Shown: positions 14,805 through 22,811 of the stretch, piece after piece
Position numbering within the stretch: the first letter of the stretch is position 1
How the letters are laid out: each line of letters starts with the position of its first letter
Source of the DNA: Chloroflexota bacterium
Lineage (GTDB): Bacteria; Chloroflexota; Limnocylindria; Limnocylindrales; CSP1-4
Direction: 5' to 3'
Assembly (NCBI GenBank): GCA_025935415.1
Contig: JAICVI010000004.1
Coordinates: 1-43,442 of the forward strand
Length of the DNA: 43,442 nucleotides
The notes under the pieces: generated by a model
Database searches by the model: none
Told to the model about the DNA's origin: nothing
Seen by the model: the letters and a program-made list of their open reading frames with translations, nothing else
Program-made: the position numbers and the translations under genes

Positions 14805-15791
14805 TCAGTCCAGCCCGGCGAGCGCCTGGACGTCGCTCGGGTTGAGGGGCCCCTCGCCGGTGAGCTGGCGAAGGCGGTTGATGCGATCGAGGACGGCCGG
14901 GTGGGTCGAGAACAGCGACGACGACCGCTCCTCGAACTTCTTGATCGGGTTCGTGAAATAGAGATGCTGGGTCGCGCGGTTCGCGACCTCGAGGACCTCG
15001 CGGTCGCTGGCGATCTTCGCGAGCGCGCGCTCGAGCCCGATCGGGTTGCGGGTCAGCTCGACGGATGACGCGTCGGCGAGGTACTCCCGCTGGCGGCTCA
15101 CGGCCAGCTGGACGAGGCGCCCGATGATCGGGGCCACGACGGCCAGGACGATTGCGAGGATGAACATGATCGCGACGAGCCCGCCCCCGCCCCGGTCTCG
15201 GTCGCCGCCCCGGCCACCGCGCCCGCCGCCCCAGAACGTGAACCGCAGGAAGAAGTCCGCCAGCAGCGCGATGGAACCGACGAGGACCGCGACCAGCAGC
15301 GAGAAGCGGATGTCGAAGTTGCGGACGTGAGAGAGCTCGTGGCCCATGACGCCCTGGAGCTCCTCGCGATCGAGCTTCTGGAGCAGGCCGGTCGTGATCG
15401 CGACCGAGGCGTGCTTGGGATCCCGGCCCGTCGCGAAGGCGTTGGGCGCGGTGTCGTCGATGATGTAGACCTTCGGCATCGGGACGTTCGCCGCGATCGC
15501 CATCTCCTGGACGACGTTCATCAGCTGCGGCGCGGCCTGCTGGGTGACCTCCTTCGCGCCCGAGGTCGCGAGCACGAGCTTGTCCCCGGCGAAATACGAA
15601 CCGACCGACAGGAGCATCGCCAGGACGATCGCGCCCGTGGTGACGCCGAACGCGCCCTCGACGTAGCCGGTGGTGCCGTAGCCGATCGCGAAGCCCAGCG
15701 CGGCGAGCAGGAGCGTGACCAGCACGATGAGCACGACCGAGTTGCGGCGGTTGGCCGACTGCTGCTCGTGGAACGTCGATCTCGTCTGCAT
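14805..15791 (-). CDS. htpX: HtpX-like membrane zinc metalloprotease (M48)
   Basis: 328 residues. It is a membrane protease with two N-terminal helices (about 17-40 and 50-65) and a further hydrophobic pair after the active site (about 162-180 and 204-226). The zinc motif HELSH is at 151-155 and the third ligand is probably Glu236 in SRQREYLAD. A Gly/Arg/Asp-rich loop (188-204) separates the later helices. HtpX degrades misfolded membrane proteins. The upstream neighbour lemA is a frequent partner of HtpX genes, consistent with a shared operon. The start is ATG at 15791 without a clear ribosome site. Length matches the family. Confidence 0.96.
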   Translation of the reverse strand: MQTRSTFHEQQSANRRNSVVLIVLVTLLLAALGFAIGYGTTGYVEGAFGVTTGAIVLAMLLSVGSYFAGDKLVLATSGAKEVTQQAAPQLMNVVQEMAIAANVPMPKVYIIDDTAPNAFATGRDPKHASVAITTGLLQKLDREELQGVMGHELSHVRNFDIRFSLLVAVLVGSIALLADFFLRFTFWGGGRGGRGGDRDRGGGGLVAIMFILAIVLAVVAPIIGRLVQLAVSRQREYLADASSVELTRNPIGLERALAKIASDREVLEVANRATQHLYFTNPIKKFEERSSSLFSTHPAVLDRINRLRQLTGEGPLNPSDVQALAGLD

Positions 15792-15856
15792 CGGGGTTCG
15801 GTTCGGCTCTCGGGCTACGTCCGCTGCCCGGCTCGCGTCCGGATCAGGGCACCACG

Positions 15857-15882
15857 CCCGCCGGCCCGTTGGGCGCGGCGGG
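15857..15882. terminator. Hairpin between lemA and htpX
   Basis: An 11-bp stem interrupted by one bulged G (CCCGCCG-GCCC, loop GTT, GGGC-G-CGGCGGG) in the 124-base gap after the lemA stop. It could be a terminator or an attenuator that lowers htpX expression. Confidence 0.35.
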
Positions 15883-15915
15883 ACGGGGCGTCAGCTCGAT
15901 GGACGAGCCCGGAGG

Positions 15916-16482
15916 TCAGCTCAGGCTGAGGTCGACCGTCGGGACGTTCGCCGCTTCCGGCTCGGCCTCGAAGAACTCGCGCTTCGTGAAGCCGAACATT
16001 CCCGCGAGGAGCACGGCCGGGAAGACCTGGATCGCGTTGTTGTACTCGAGCACGCTGGCGTTGTAGTGCTGGCGGCTGAACGAGATCTGGTTCTCGGTCG
16101 TGGTCAGCTCCTCCTGGAGCGAGAGCACGTTCTGGTTGGCCTTGAGGTCGGGGTAGTTCTCGACGACCGCGAACAGCGAACGAAGAGCACCGGTCAGCGC
16201 GTTCTCGGCCTGGGCCTGCTGGGCGACGCTCCCCTGAGCGCCGGCGGTGACTGCCGAGGCGCGGGCGTTGGTGACGTCCGTCAGGACCTTCTGCTCGAAG
16301 TTCATGTAGCCCTTGACGGCATTCACGAGGTTCGGGATCAGGTCGTGTCGACGCTTCAGCTGGACCTGGATCTGTGCGAGGGCTTCGTCGATCCGATTGC
16401 GGCGGCTGACGAGCCCGTTGTAGATGCCGATCACGACTGCGACCACGACGGCCACGATGACCAGCAGGATGATCAATTCCAC
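15916..16482 (-). CDS. lemA: LemA family protein
   Basis: 188 residues: one N-terminal membrane helix (about 3-22), then a mostly helical bundle with the LemA hallmarks YNGLVSRRNRIDEALAQIQV, QLKRRHDLIPNLVNAVKGYM, ENYPDLKANQNVLSLQEEL and YNNAIQVFPAVLLAGMFGF. The function is unclear; it often pairs with HtpX-type proteases, as here. The start is GTG (first codons GTG GAA TTG) with GGAGGG 8 bases upstream. A promoter GTGACA-16-TAGACT lies just upstream, the best -35/-10 pair in the window. Confidence 0.95.
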   Translation of the reverse strand: MELIILLVIVAVVVAVVIGIYNGLVSRRNRIDEALAQIQVQLKRRHDLIPNLVNAVKGYMNFEQKVLTDVTNARASAVTAGAQGSVAQQAQAENALTGALRSLFAVVENYPDLKANQNVLSLQEELTTTENQISFSRQHYNASVLEYNNAIQVFPAVLLAGMFGFTKREFFEAEPEAANVPTVDLSLS

Positions 16483-16538
16483 GTTGTGAACCCTCCACGA
16501 CGGCTCGCGCGTTCCGGCGCACGTCGCCGACTCCGGTC

Positions 16539-16566
16539 AGTCTACTGTTCTGTCGCGGGCTGTCAC
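16539..16566 (-). promoter_or_regulatory. Promoter of lemA-htpX (GTGACA, 16-bp spacer, TAGACT)
   Basis: The minus strand reads GTGACA at 16566-16561 (5 of 6 to TTGACA) and TAGACT at 16544-16539 (close to TATAAT), spaced by 16 bases. This fits a housekeeping sigma-70 type promoter with a leader of about 50 bases. Confidence 0.6.
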
Positions 16567-16629
16567 CCTGGGCCGGGGGAGCGTTTCGTGGACGTTGCCC
16601 GGGTCACCGATCCGAAGAGCGCGGTCCGG

Positions 16630-16635
16630 TAGGCT
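16630..16635 (+). promoter_or_regulatory. Candidate -10 box of tRNA-Val (TAGGCT)
   Basis: TAGGCT ends 5 bases before the first base of the mature tRNA. If used, transcription would begin at or close to the mature 5' end. No -35 at a normal distance. Confidence 0.3.
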
Positions 16636-16640
16636 TTCGA

Positions 16641-16717
16641 GGGCGGTTAGCTCAGCTGGTCAGAGCACCTCGTTTACACCGAGGGTGTCGGGGGTTCGAG
16701 TCCCTCACCGCCCACCA
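16641..16717 (+). tRNA. tRNA-Val (anticodon TAC)
   Basis: The acceptor GGGCGGT pairs with ACCGCCC; discriminator A; CCA encoded. The anticodon loop TTTACAC reads TAC; T-loop TTCGAGT. The only plus-strand tRNA here. Confidence 0.97.
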
Positions 16718-17360
16718 ACCACCGCACGGGGGCGGCAGACGCCCGCGCGCCGCGGGTGCGGCTGGGTCTTCCGCGCGGCGCCGGGAGCAGCTTTCCGCGC
16801 GGCGTCACCAATCTTCGCGCCGGGCGCCCCGCGCGACGCGCCTGACAGCTATCGCCGCGTCCCGCTGCGCCCCCGGGCCCTCAGCTCTTGCCCAGCGCGT
16901 GATTTTCCTTCGCTTACCGCTCCCCGTGGTATTCGACGGAAGGATCGCCTCCTGGGGAACGCATCGAACGGTCGCCGAGCGTGGGTCGATGGCGACGAGC
17001 ACCTTTGGAGGCTCGATTCCCGCCCAGTACCACTCGGGGCGGTAGGTGAAGGAAGCGAGGGGCGCGGAGGCTCGGTATACCGCCGGGGCTGGTAGCCGGA
17101 GGTGGGCGCCAGCGCCCGGCTCCGGAACCGAGCCGCGCGAGGCGAGGGGCGGGGGCGAGGCACGCGGCGCGAGCGGCGGGACGGGGCGGGACGGGCGGGG
17201 CGAGGGGCGGGACGGGGCGGCGGAACGGGCGGGGCGCGAGGCACGCGGCGCGAGGGGCCGCGGGGCGAGGGGCCGCGGGGCGCGAGGGCGAGGGACGCGG
17301 CGCGAAACCCGAGAGGCCGAGCGGCCAGCGGAGCCGCGCGAATTGGAATCAGGAAAGGAG
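16718..17360. other. Noncoding stretch with G-rich tract
   Basis: 643 bases between tRNA-Val and tRNA-Leu(GAG) without a convincing gene; the open frames are Arg/Gly- or Pro-rich translations of low-complexity DNA. A small GGGCG/CGCCC hairpin at 16730-16744 may end the tRNA-Val transcript. A perfect 10-bp palindrome CGGTATACCG is at 17073-17082. From about 17140 to 17300 the plus strand is strongly G-rich, with repeated GAGG, GGGG and GCGGCGCGAG units. Confidence 0.7.
17140..17300 (+). repeat. G-rich degenerate repeat tract with G-quadruplex potential
   Basis: The unit GAGGCACGCGGCGCGAG appears near 17157 and again near 17239, with a decayed third copy near 17290; GGGGCCGCGGGGCG is also repeated. 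At 17183-17200 four runs of 3-4 G are separated by loops of only 1-2 bases, which fits a quadruplex, and further G-runs extend it on both sides (17178-17235). Confidence 0.65.
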
Positions 17361-17445
17361 TGGTGCCCAGGCCGGGACTTGAACCCGGATGAGTTGCCTC
17401 ATACGCCCCTCAAACGTACGCGTATACCAATTCCGCCACCTGGGC
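17361..17445 (-). tRNA. tRNA-Leu (anticodon GAG)
   Basis: Class II tRNA. The acceptor GCCCAGG pairs with CCTGGGC; discriminator A; CCA encoded. Anticodon stem TACGT/GCGTA with loop TTGAGGG reading GAG; variable arm TGAG-GCAA-CTCA; T-loop TTCAAGT. Confidence 0.95.
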
Positions 17446-17497
17446 ATCAGGTGCGCTGCGGGCTGCCATTCGTGGATCAGCGAGGTGTCGAGGGGAT

Positions 17498-17584
17498 TGG
17501 TACCGAGGACGGGACTTGAACCCATACGCCCTTGCGGGCACTAGCTCCTGAAGCTAGCGCGTCTGCCAATTTCGCCACCTCGGC
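17498..17584 (-). tRNA. tRNA-Leu (anticodon CAG)
   Basis: Class II tRNA with anticodon stem CTAGC/GCTAG and loop TTCAGGA reading CAG; variable arm TGCCCGCAAGGGCG; CCA encoded. The acceptor GCCGAGG pairs with CCTCGGT, so the first pair is G1-U72 rather than G1-C72. Confidence 0.95.
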
Positions 17585-17612
17585 GTGAGATCCACGGCGA
17601 CCCGAAAGGGCC

Positions 17613-19373
17613 TTAGCTGCCGTCGGCGAGCCGCCATGTTAGCACGTCCCAATAGCGGTCCCCGGGGCCCCCGACCGGCCTCGATTCGGGTCCCCTGACG
17701 GTGTCCCGGAACAGGGCGTACTCATCCCGGAAGGCCAGCGGCAGCACGTACCTCTGGGCGGTGAGGCGCGCCTGGAGCGCGGCGTAGGCCGCCACCCGGG
17801 CATCGTCCGCGACGGGCGTTCGAGCGGCGACGAGAAGGGCGTCAAGCGCCGGGTCCTGCAGGCCTGCGATGTTCGAGCCGCCGGTGCGTGTCTGCGACGC
17901 GGCGAGCAGCGGGTAGAGGTCCGGGTCCAGCCCGATCGCGAGCGGCACCATCGCCACCTGGAAGTCGCCCTGGGCGATCCGGTCCCCGAGCAGCTCGGAA
18001 GCCGGCAGCGGGACGAGACGTGCCGCGAAGCCAAGGTCGTGCCAGGCCCCGACGACGAGCTGCGCCGTCGTGTAGGCCACGGGGTTGGCGGACTCCTCCG
18101 GGCTGAGCACCTCGAGCACGAGCGGATCCTTGGCGCCCTTCGGCGTCCAGCTGACATCGCCGGCCTTCCAGCCCGCGGCCTGGAGATCCTTCTTCGCGGC
18201 GCTGAGGCTGGTCTTCAGGACGGGCGAGGCCTTGGCATCGAACATCGGCGAGCTTGGCGGAATCAGGGAATCGGCCCGAGCGCCGAGGTCGGAAAGCACG
18301 TCCTGCACGATCGCGTCCCGGTCGATCGATTCGAGGAGCGCCCGGCGGACGAGCGGATCCTGGAACTCGCGGTGCCCGGCCCGGAGGTTCAGCGTGGCCG
18401 CGAGCAGCGTCGTGCCGGGGTACTGGACGACGCGCCCGGGGGCCGCTGCCTGCAAGGTCGCGAGATCGGCCGGTTGGACCCCCGAGACCGCGTCGAGGTC
18501 GCCATCCCGCCAGGCGTCGGTCAGGGACTCCAGGTCGTCGAAGTAGCGCAGCTCGAAGCTCGAGATATAGGGAACGGCCAGGTTGGGCCGGGCGGTCGGC
18601 GGGGCGGTCGCCAGGGAATCGGTCGGGCGTGGTGTGCGGAAGTTGGGGCCGCCGGGGTCGCTCGGCGGCTCGACGGGAGTGGCGGCGACGAGGGTCGCGC
18701 GATTGGCCTGCAGGAGCTCGAGGCGGTAGGGTCCCGAGCCGACCGGCTGGCTGCCGAATGGGTCGTCCGGCAGCGCCTCCGGCGGGATCCCGGCGAGCAG
18801 GTGTGCCGGCGCGATCGGCTGAGTCGCGGCCTGGAGGAAGTCGCCGAGGGGCGTGGTGAGGTGCAGCGAGACGGTCAGCGGGTCCATCACGGTTGCCCTG
18901 ACGTCTCGCCACGAGGCCGCGCCCGGCCCGGTGTACTCGGGATCGCCGAGCACCGAAACCGTGAACGCCACGTCGTCGGCGGTGAGCGCCGCACCGTCCT
19001 GCCACCGCAAGTCGGGTCGCAGGTGGAACGTCCACGTCCGGCCGTCCGGCTCGACCTCCCAGCGGCTCGCCAGGTCCCCCACGATCGTGCTGCCGGGTCC
19101 GAGTCGGACGAGGCCCCGGAACAGCAGCGCGACGAGCCCACGGTCCGCCGCCGACCGCGCGCCGAAGGGGCTGGCATTCGTGGCGCGCCCGAGCACGCCC
19201 TCGACGTATCCGGGGGCGGGTGACGCCCCAGGCGTCGGCTCGACCGAGCCGCCCGACGATCCGACCGACGGCGCCAGCGCCCAGACGGAGAACCCGACGA
19301 GGGCGAGGCTGAGCAGTCCCGCGACGAGGCGGTCGGGAAGGTTGAAGGACGGCGCGACCCGACGTCGGCGCAC
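17613..19373 (-). CDS. ABC transporter substrate-binding protein, family 5 (oligopeptide type)
   Basis: 586 residues. An Arg-rich N-terminus and one hydrophobic segment (about 13-35) suggest an uncleaved membrane anchor; there is no lipobox Cys. The family 5 features follow: LASRWEVEPDGRTWTFHLRPDLRWQDG (start of the SBP_bac_5 core, about 100-126), LTADDVAFTV, SQPVGSGPYRL, VRRALLESIDRDAIV and the late LQARLTAQRYVLPLAFRDE. A Pro/Thr-rich insertion lies at about 240-270. Such proteins deliver peptides, nickel or other solutes to ABC permeases, but no permease or ATPase gene is adjacent, so the substrate is unknown. The start is GTG, 24 bases after the secG stop; it is last in the long operon. 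Confidence 0.88.
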   Translation of the reverse strand: MRRRRVAPSFNLPDRLVAGLLSLALVGFSVWALAPSVGSSGGSVEPTPGASPAPGYVEGVLGRATNASPFGARSAADRGLVALLFRGLVRLGPGSTIVGDLASRWEVEPDGRTWTFHLRPDLRWQDGAALTADDVAFTVSVLGDPEYTGPGAASWRDVRATVMDPLTVSLHLTTPLGDFLQAATQPIAPAHLLAGIPPEALPDDPFGSQPVGSGPYRLELLQANRATLVAATPVEPPSDPGGPNFRTPRPTDSLATAPPTARPNLAVPYISSFELRYFDDLESLTDAWRDGDLDAVSGVQPADLATLQAAAPGRVVQYPGTTLLAATLNLRAGHREFQDPLVRRALLESIDRDAIVQDVLSDLGARADSLIPPSSPMFDAKASPVLKTSLSAAKKDLQAAGWKAGDVSWTPKGAKDPLVLEVLSPEESANPVAYTTAQLVVGAWHDLGFAARLVPLPASELLGDRIAQGDFQVAMVPLAIGLDPDLYPLLAASQTRTGGSNIAGLQDPALDALLVAARTPVADDARVAAYAALQARLTAQRYVLPLAFRDEYALFRDTVRGPESRPVGGPGDRYWDVLTWRLADGS

Positions 19374-19397
19374 GACGGTGATCCCGGCCGCGCCGGG

Positions 19398-19625
19398 TCA
19401 GGCGGCCGGCGTCAGGACGTAGGCCGCGAGGGAGAACGCCACGAACAGCCCGATCAGGACGATCGTGAACTGCCACAGCCGTCGCTCGATCCCGCGCCGG
19501 CTCCGGTAGACGGCCGAGTCACCGCCGAAGGTGCCACCGAGACCGGATCCGCGCGACTGCAGCAGCACGGCGAAGGTCAGGGCGATGGCGACGATGAGCT
19601 GGCCGGCGGCCAGGACGGGGTTCAC
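19398..19625 (-). CDS. secG: Preprotein translocase subunit SecG
   Basis: 75 residues, two membrane helices (about 4-22 and 52-71) joined by the conserved loop RGSGLGGTFGG and the SRRGIERRLWQFTI segment. SecG stimulates SecYEG-mediated export. The GTG start overlaps the gpmI stop (GTGA), implying coupled translation. The position after a triose-phosphate gene is the usual context in Gram-positive relatives. Confidence 0.95.
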   Translation of the reverse strand: MNPVLAAGQLIVAIALTFAVLLQSRGSGLGGTFGGDSAVYRSRRGIERRLWQFTIVLIGLFVAFSLAAYVLTPAA

Positions 19626-21226
19626 GGTGCGGGTTCCTCCTCGATGACCGCGGGATGGTACGCGAGAAGCGAACGGCCCGTCATGCCGGGCCACGGCGCG
19701 AGGCCCGCCAGCTCGCAGATCGTCGGCGCGACATCGGCCAGGACTCCATCGTGCAGCACCCTGCCTTCGGCCGCCGCGCCGGCGACCAGGACCGGCACCG
19801 GGTTGAGCGAGTGCGCCGTCACGGGATTGCCCGCTTCGTCGCGCAGCTGGTCGGCGTTGCCGTGGTCGGCGGTGATCACGAGGAGGGCCCCGGACGTCGC
19901 GAGCGGGTCGAGCGCCTCCACGATCCGCCCGATGCATCGGTCGACCTCCTCGACCGCGGCCACCGTTGCCGCCCAGTCCCCGGTGTGGCCCACCATGTCC
20001 GGGTTCGCGAGGTTGGCCACCACGACGTCGTAGTCGCCGCCGGCGACGCCCGCCAGCAGCGCGTCCGTGACGCCCTCCGCGCTCATCGCCGGCTGGAGGT
20101 CGTACGTGGCGACCTTCGGACTCGGCACGAGGACGCGATCCTCGCCCTCGAAGGGAGCCTCGCGGCCACCGTTCAGGAAGTACGTCACGTGCGCGTACTT
20201 CTCCGTCTCGGCGACGTGGAGCTGGCGCCAGCCGGCGGCCGAGATCGCGCCGGCGAGGCACGCGACCACTGCGGGCGGGAACGCGACCTGGACCGCCAGG
20301 CCCTCCTCGTACTCCGTCATCGTGACCACGAGCAGGTCCCGCGGCGCCTCGCGACCGGCGGGCGAGCGCCGATCGAAGCCCGCGAAGTCGGCGTCGGCGA
20401 GCGCATGCGTCAGCTGGCGGGCGCGATCGGCCCGGAAGTTCGCATGGATGATCGGATCGCCGTCGCGGACCACGCCATCGACGCCGTCGATGACGGTCGG
20501 CTGGACGAACTCGTCGGTCTCTCCGCGCTCGTAGGCCTCCCGTACCGCCGCGCTCGCGGATCCGGCGTGGCGCCCCTCGCCGTGCACGATCGCGTCGTAG
20601 CCCTTCTCGGTGCGGTCCCAGCGCTGGTCCCGGTCCATGGCGAAGTAGCGGCCGCCAACCGTGGCGATTCGCGCGTCAGGGTGGGCGGCCGCGAGCCGCC
20701 GCTCCAGGTCCTCGATGAATCCGAGCCCGGAGCTCGGCGGCGTGTCGCGCCCGTCCAGCAGCGCGTGGACGCGAACCCGCGGGACGCCACGTCGCCGCGC
20801 AAGCTCCGAAAGGGCAACGAGGTGGCGGTCGTTGGCATGGACCCCGCCGGGGCCCACGAGGCTGATCACGTGGAGGCTCCCGCTCCGGTCCACGGCGCGT
20901 TGCGCGGCCGCGACCAGGGCGGGCGTCTCGAAGAACGAGCCGTCGGCGATGGCCGAATCGATCCGCGGCAGGTCCTGCAGCACCGGCCGGCCCGCGCCGA
21001 TGTTGAGATGCCCGACCTCGGAGTTGCCCATCTGGCCCGGTGGCAGCCCCACCGCCTCGCCGGAGGCCTCCAGGCGGGCGTGCGGCCAGCGCGCCAGAAG
21101 GGCCCGCCAATGGGGCATGTCGGCGGCCGCGACGGCGTCCGCGCCCCTGTCCTTGCCGAGCCCGAAGCCGTCGATGATGAGGAGCACGATGGGCCGCGGC
21201 CGCGCCTGGTCTGCCTGGCCGGGCAC
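19622..21226 (-). CDS. gpmI: 2,3-bisphosphoglycerate-independent phosphoglycerate mutase
   Basis: 534 residues; interconverts 3- and 2-phosphoglycerate with two metal ions (usually Mn2+). VLLIIDGFG holds the first metal Asp (D20), QMGNSEVGHLNIGAGR the catalytic Ser69, then LLDGRDTPP, the RYFAMDRDQRWDR block, the ENYAHVTYF-type region (TEKYAHVTYFLNGG) and VITADHGNAD near the C-terminus. The GTG at 21226 lies 8 bases after the tpiA stop and gives normal length; no strong Shine-Dalgarno. It sits between tpiA and secG, so triose and phosphoglycerate steps are co-expressed. Confidence 0.96.
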   Translation of the reverse strand: MPGQADQARPRPIVLLIIDGFGLGKDRGADAVAAADMPHWRALLARWPHARLEASGEAVGLPPGQMGNSEVGHLNIGAGRPVLQDLPRIDSAIADGSFFETPALVAAAQRAVDRSGSLHVISLVGPGGVHANDRHLVALSELARRRGVPRVRVHALLDGRDTPPSSGLGFIEDLERRLAAAHPDARIATVGGRYFAMDRDQRWDRTEKGYDAIVHGEGRHAGSASAAVREAYERGETDEFVQPTVIDGVDGVVRDGDPIIHANFRADRARQLTHALADADFAGFDRRSPAGREAPRDLLVVTMTEYEEGLAVQVAFPPAVVACLAGAISAAGWRQLHVAETEKYAHVTYFLNGGREAPFEGEDRVLVPSPKVATYDLQPAMSAEGVTDALLAGVAGGDYDVVVANLANPDMVGHTGDWAATVAAVEEVDRCIGRIVEALDPLATSGALLVITADHGNADQLRDEAGNPVTAHSLNPVPVLVAGAAAEGRVLHDGVLADVAPTICELAGLAPWPGMTGRSLLAYHPAVIEEEPAP

Positions 21227-21234
21227 GACCCCGC

Positions 21235-22056
21235 TCAGGACCGCGCGGGAGCGAGGCCGCGCGCCGCGGCCGTCAGGCCCGCCCGCGCCACGATCGCCGC
21301 CATCTCGTCCGGTTTCAGCGATGCGCCACCGACGAGCGCGCCATCGATCTCCGCCTCGGCGAAGAACTGGTCGATGTTGGCACCGGTCACGCTCCCGCCG
21401 TAGAGCACCGGCGTGTCCGCCCCGCGCAGGCCGATGCTGTCGCCGGACGCGGCATCGACCGCGCGACGGATCGCCTGGGCCATGGCCGCGGCGTCGGCGC
21501 CGCTCGCATTCCGGCCGGTGCCGATCGCCCAGATCGGCTCGTACGCGATGACCAGCCCGCTCGTCGCCAGGGCCTCGCCCGTGGTCGGCTGAAGGGCATC
21601 CATGACCTGATCCGCGACGAGCGCCTCGGCGACGTGAGCGCCCTCCTCGCGGACCTCGAGCTCCTCGCCGACGCACAGGATCGGGCGGAGGCCGTTCTCG
21701 ATCGCGCGGGCGACCTTCTCCGCGACCATCTCGTTCGTCTCGTGGTGGTACCGCCGTCGCTCCGAGTGGCCGACGATGACCCAGGTCGCGAGGTCGCGCA
21801 GCATCGGTGCCGAGATGTCGCCCGTGAAGGCGCCGCCGAGGTGGTGGTGGACGTCCTGGGCGCCGACTCCGACGTTCTGGCCCGCGAGCGCGTCGCGGAC
21901 CGGGGCCAGGCAGACGAACGGCGGGCAGAGCACCCGCGTGACGCCGGGAACCCGCGTTCGCGCCTCCATGGTGCGCGCCAGCTCGGCCGCGTCCGCGGGC
22001 GTGGTGTGCATCTTCCAGTTGCCCGCAACGATCACCGGTCGCATCGGGGGAATCAT
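21235..22056 (-). CDS. tpiA: Triosephosphate isomerase
   Basis: 273 residues; interconverts dihydroxyacetone phosphate and glyceraldehyde 3-phosphate. Catalytic residues are visible: Asn13 and Lys15 in AGNWKM, His97 in VGHSERR and Glu173 in IAYEPIWAIGTG; the phosphate-binding loop LYGGSVTGAN is also present. The ATG at 22056 overlaps the whiA stop (ATGA); an ATG four codons later would also give a normal N-terminus. In actinobacteria gap and pgk usually precede tpiA after whiA; here they are absent. Confidence 0.96.
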   Translation of the reverse strand: MIPPMRPVIVAGNWKMHTTPADAAELARTMEARTRVPGVTRVLCPPFVCLAPVRDALAGQNVGVGAQDVHHHLGGAFTGDISAPMLRDLATWVIVGHSERRRYHHETNEMVAEKVARAIENGLRPILCVGEELEVREEGAHVAEALVADQVMDALQPTTGEALATSGLVIAYEPIWAIGTGRNASGADAAAMAQAIRRAVDAASGDSIGLRGADTPVLYGGSVTGANIDQFFAEAEIDGALVGGASLKPDEMAAIVARAGLTAAARGLAPARS

Positions 22057-22811
22057 GTCAGCGCCAGCCGCTCGATGCGGTCCAGGGCCCGCTGGACCGC
22101 CGAGCGGTGGATCGACAACCGCTCCGCCAGCTCGCCGAGCGTCGCCTCCGGGGTCTCGCGGCGAGCTGCCGCCACGCTCCGGACGGTCGCCGATTCGGTG
22201 GCCAGGCGACCGTCCGCGGCGAGGCTGTCAATGGCCCCGATCTGACGCCCCGCTGCCTGGACCGTGCGCGAGAGGTTCGCGGATTCGGCGTTGATGACGC
22301 GGTTGAGCTCGCCCCGGAGGGCCCGCGCGACCTGGCGAACCTCCAGCTCGAGAAGGCTCGGGCCGGCACCCATCCGCCGCAGCACGAGGCCGACGGTCTC
22401 GGCGCTCTTCCAGGTGATCACGCCCATGCCGCGCCGGACCCGGTAGCCGGCGGGCATCCCGGCGGCGGCGAGCCCGGCGGCCAGGGCCTGCGCCTCCGCC
22501 GCGGGAATTACCAGCTCGAGGTGCGTCCGACCATTGGCGACGCTGAGCGATCCGCGGGCGAGGAATCGGCCCCGCAGCCAGGCCATCCGGCAGTGGTCCG
22601 GGCGGGCGGCCCAGTCGAACGGCCCTGGCGGCGCATGCCGTCCCTCGTGGCGTGCAAGGCGGACCGCAAGCCGGGCGAGGGTCGCGTCGCGCCAGCGGGT
22701 GCCGGGCTCCAGGCCCGCGCGCTCGGCCTCGCGATCGCACTCCCGCGCCGGGTCGATCGCGGCGAGCTCGGCGCGCAGCGCCGCGACGAGGTCGCGATCC
22801 GCGCTGGTCAC
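22053..22811 (-). CDS. whiA: DNA-binding protein WhiA (short form)
   Basis: 252 residues, against roughly 310-330 for typical WhiA. One clear LAGLIDADG-like repeat remains (MAWLRGRFLARGSLSVANGRTHLE and the WKSAETVGLVLRRMGA region); the first part of the usual N-terminal domain is reduced. The C-terminal helix-turn-helix half is well kept (NRVINAESANLSRTVQAA, RETPEATLGELAERLSIHRS). WhiA regulates sporulation genes in Streptomyces and affects division and metabolism in Bacillus. The start is GTG overlapping the yvcK stop (GTGA). An upstream extension would run back through yvcK in another frame and is rejected. Confidence 0.9.
   Translation of the reverse strand: MTSADRDLVAALRAELAAIDPARECDREAERAGLEPGTRWRDATLARLAVRLARHEGRHAPPGPFDWAARPDHCRMAWLRGRFLARGSLSVANGRTHLELVIPAAEAQALAAGLAAAGMPAGYRVRRGMGVITWKSAETVGLVLRRMGAGPSLLELEVRQVARALRGELNRVINAESANLSRTVQAAGRQIGAIDSLAADGRLATESATVRSVAAARRETPEATLGELAERLSIHRSAVQRALDRIERLALT

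Noticed and set aside
16985-17040. tRNA-like fragment (GGAGGCTCGATTCCCGCC) that looked like a decayed tRNA 3' half
   Set aside because: The putative T-stem does not pair and no acceptor or anticodon arm can be found upstream.
17040-17400. Arg/Gly-rich open frames in the G-rich tract
   Set aside because: Composition mirrors the low-complexity DNA in every frame; no ribosome site; overlaps a tRNA gene.
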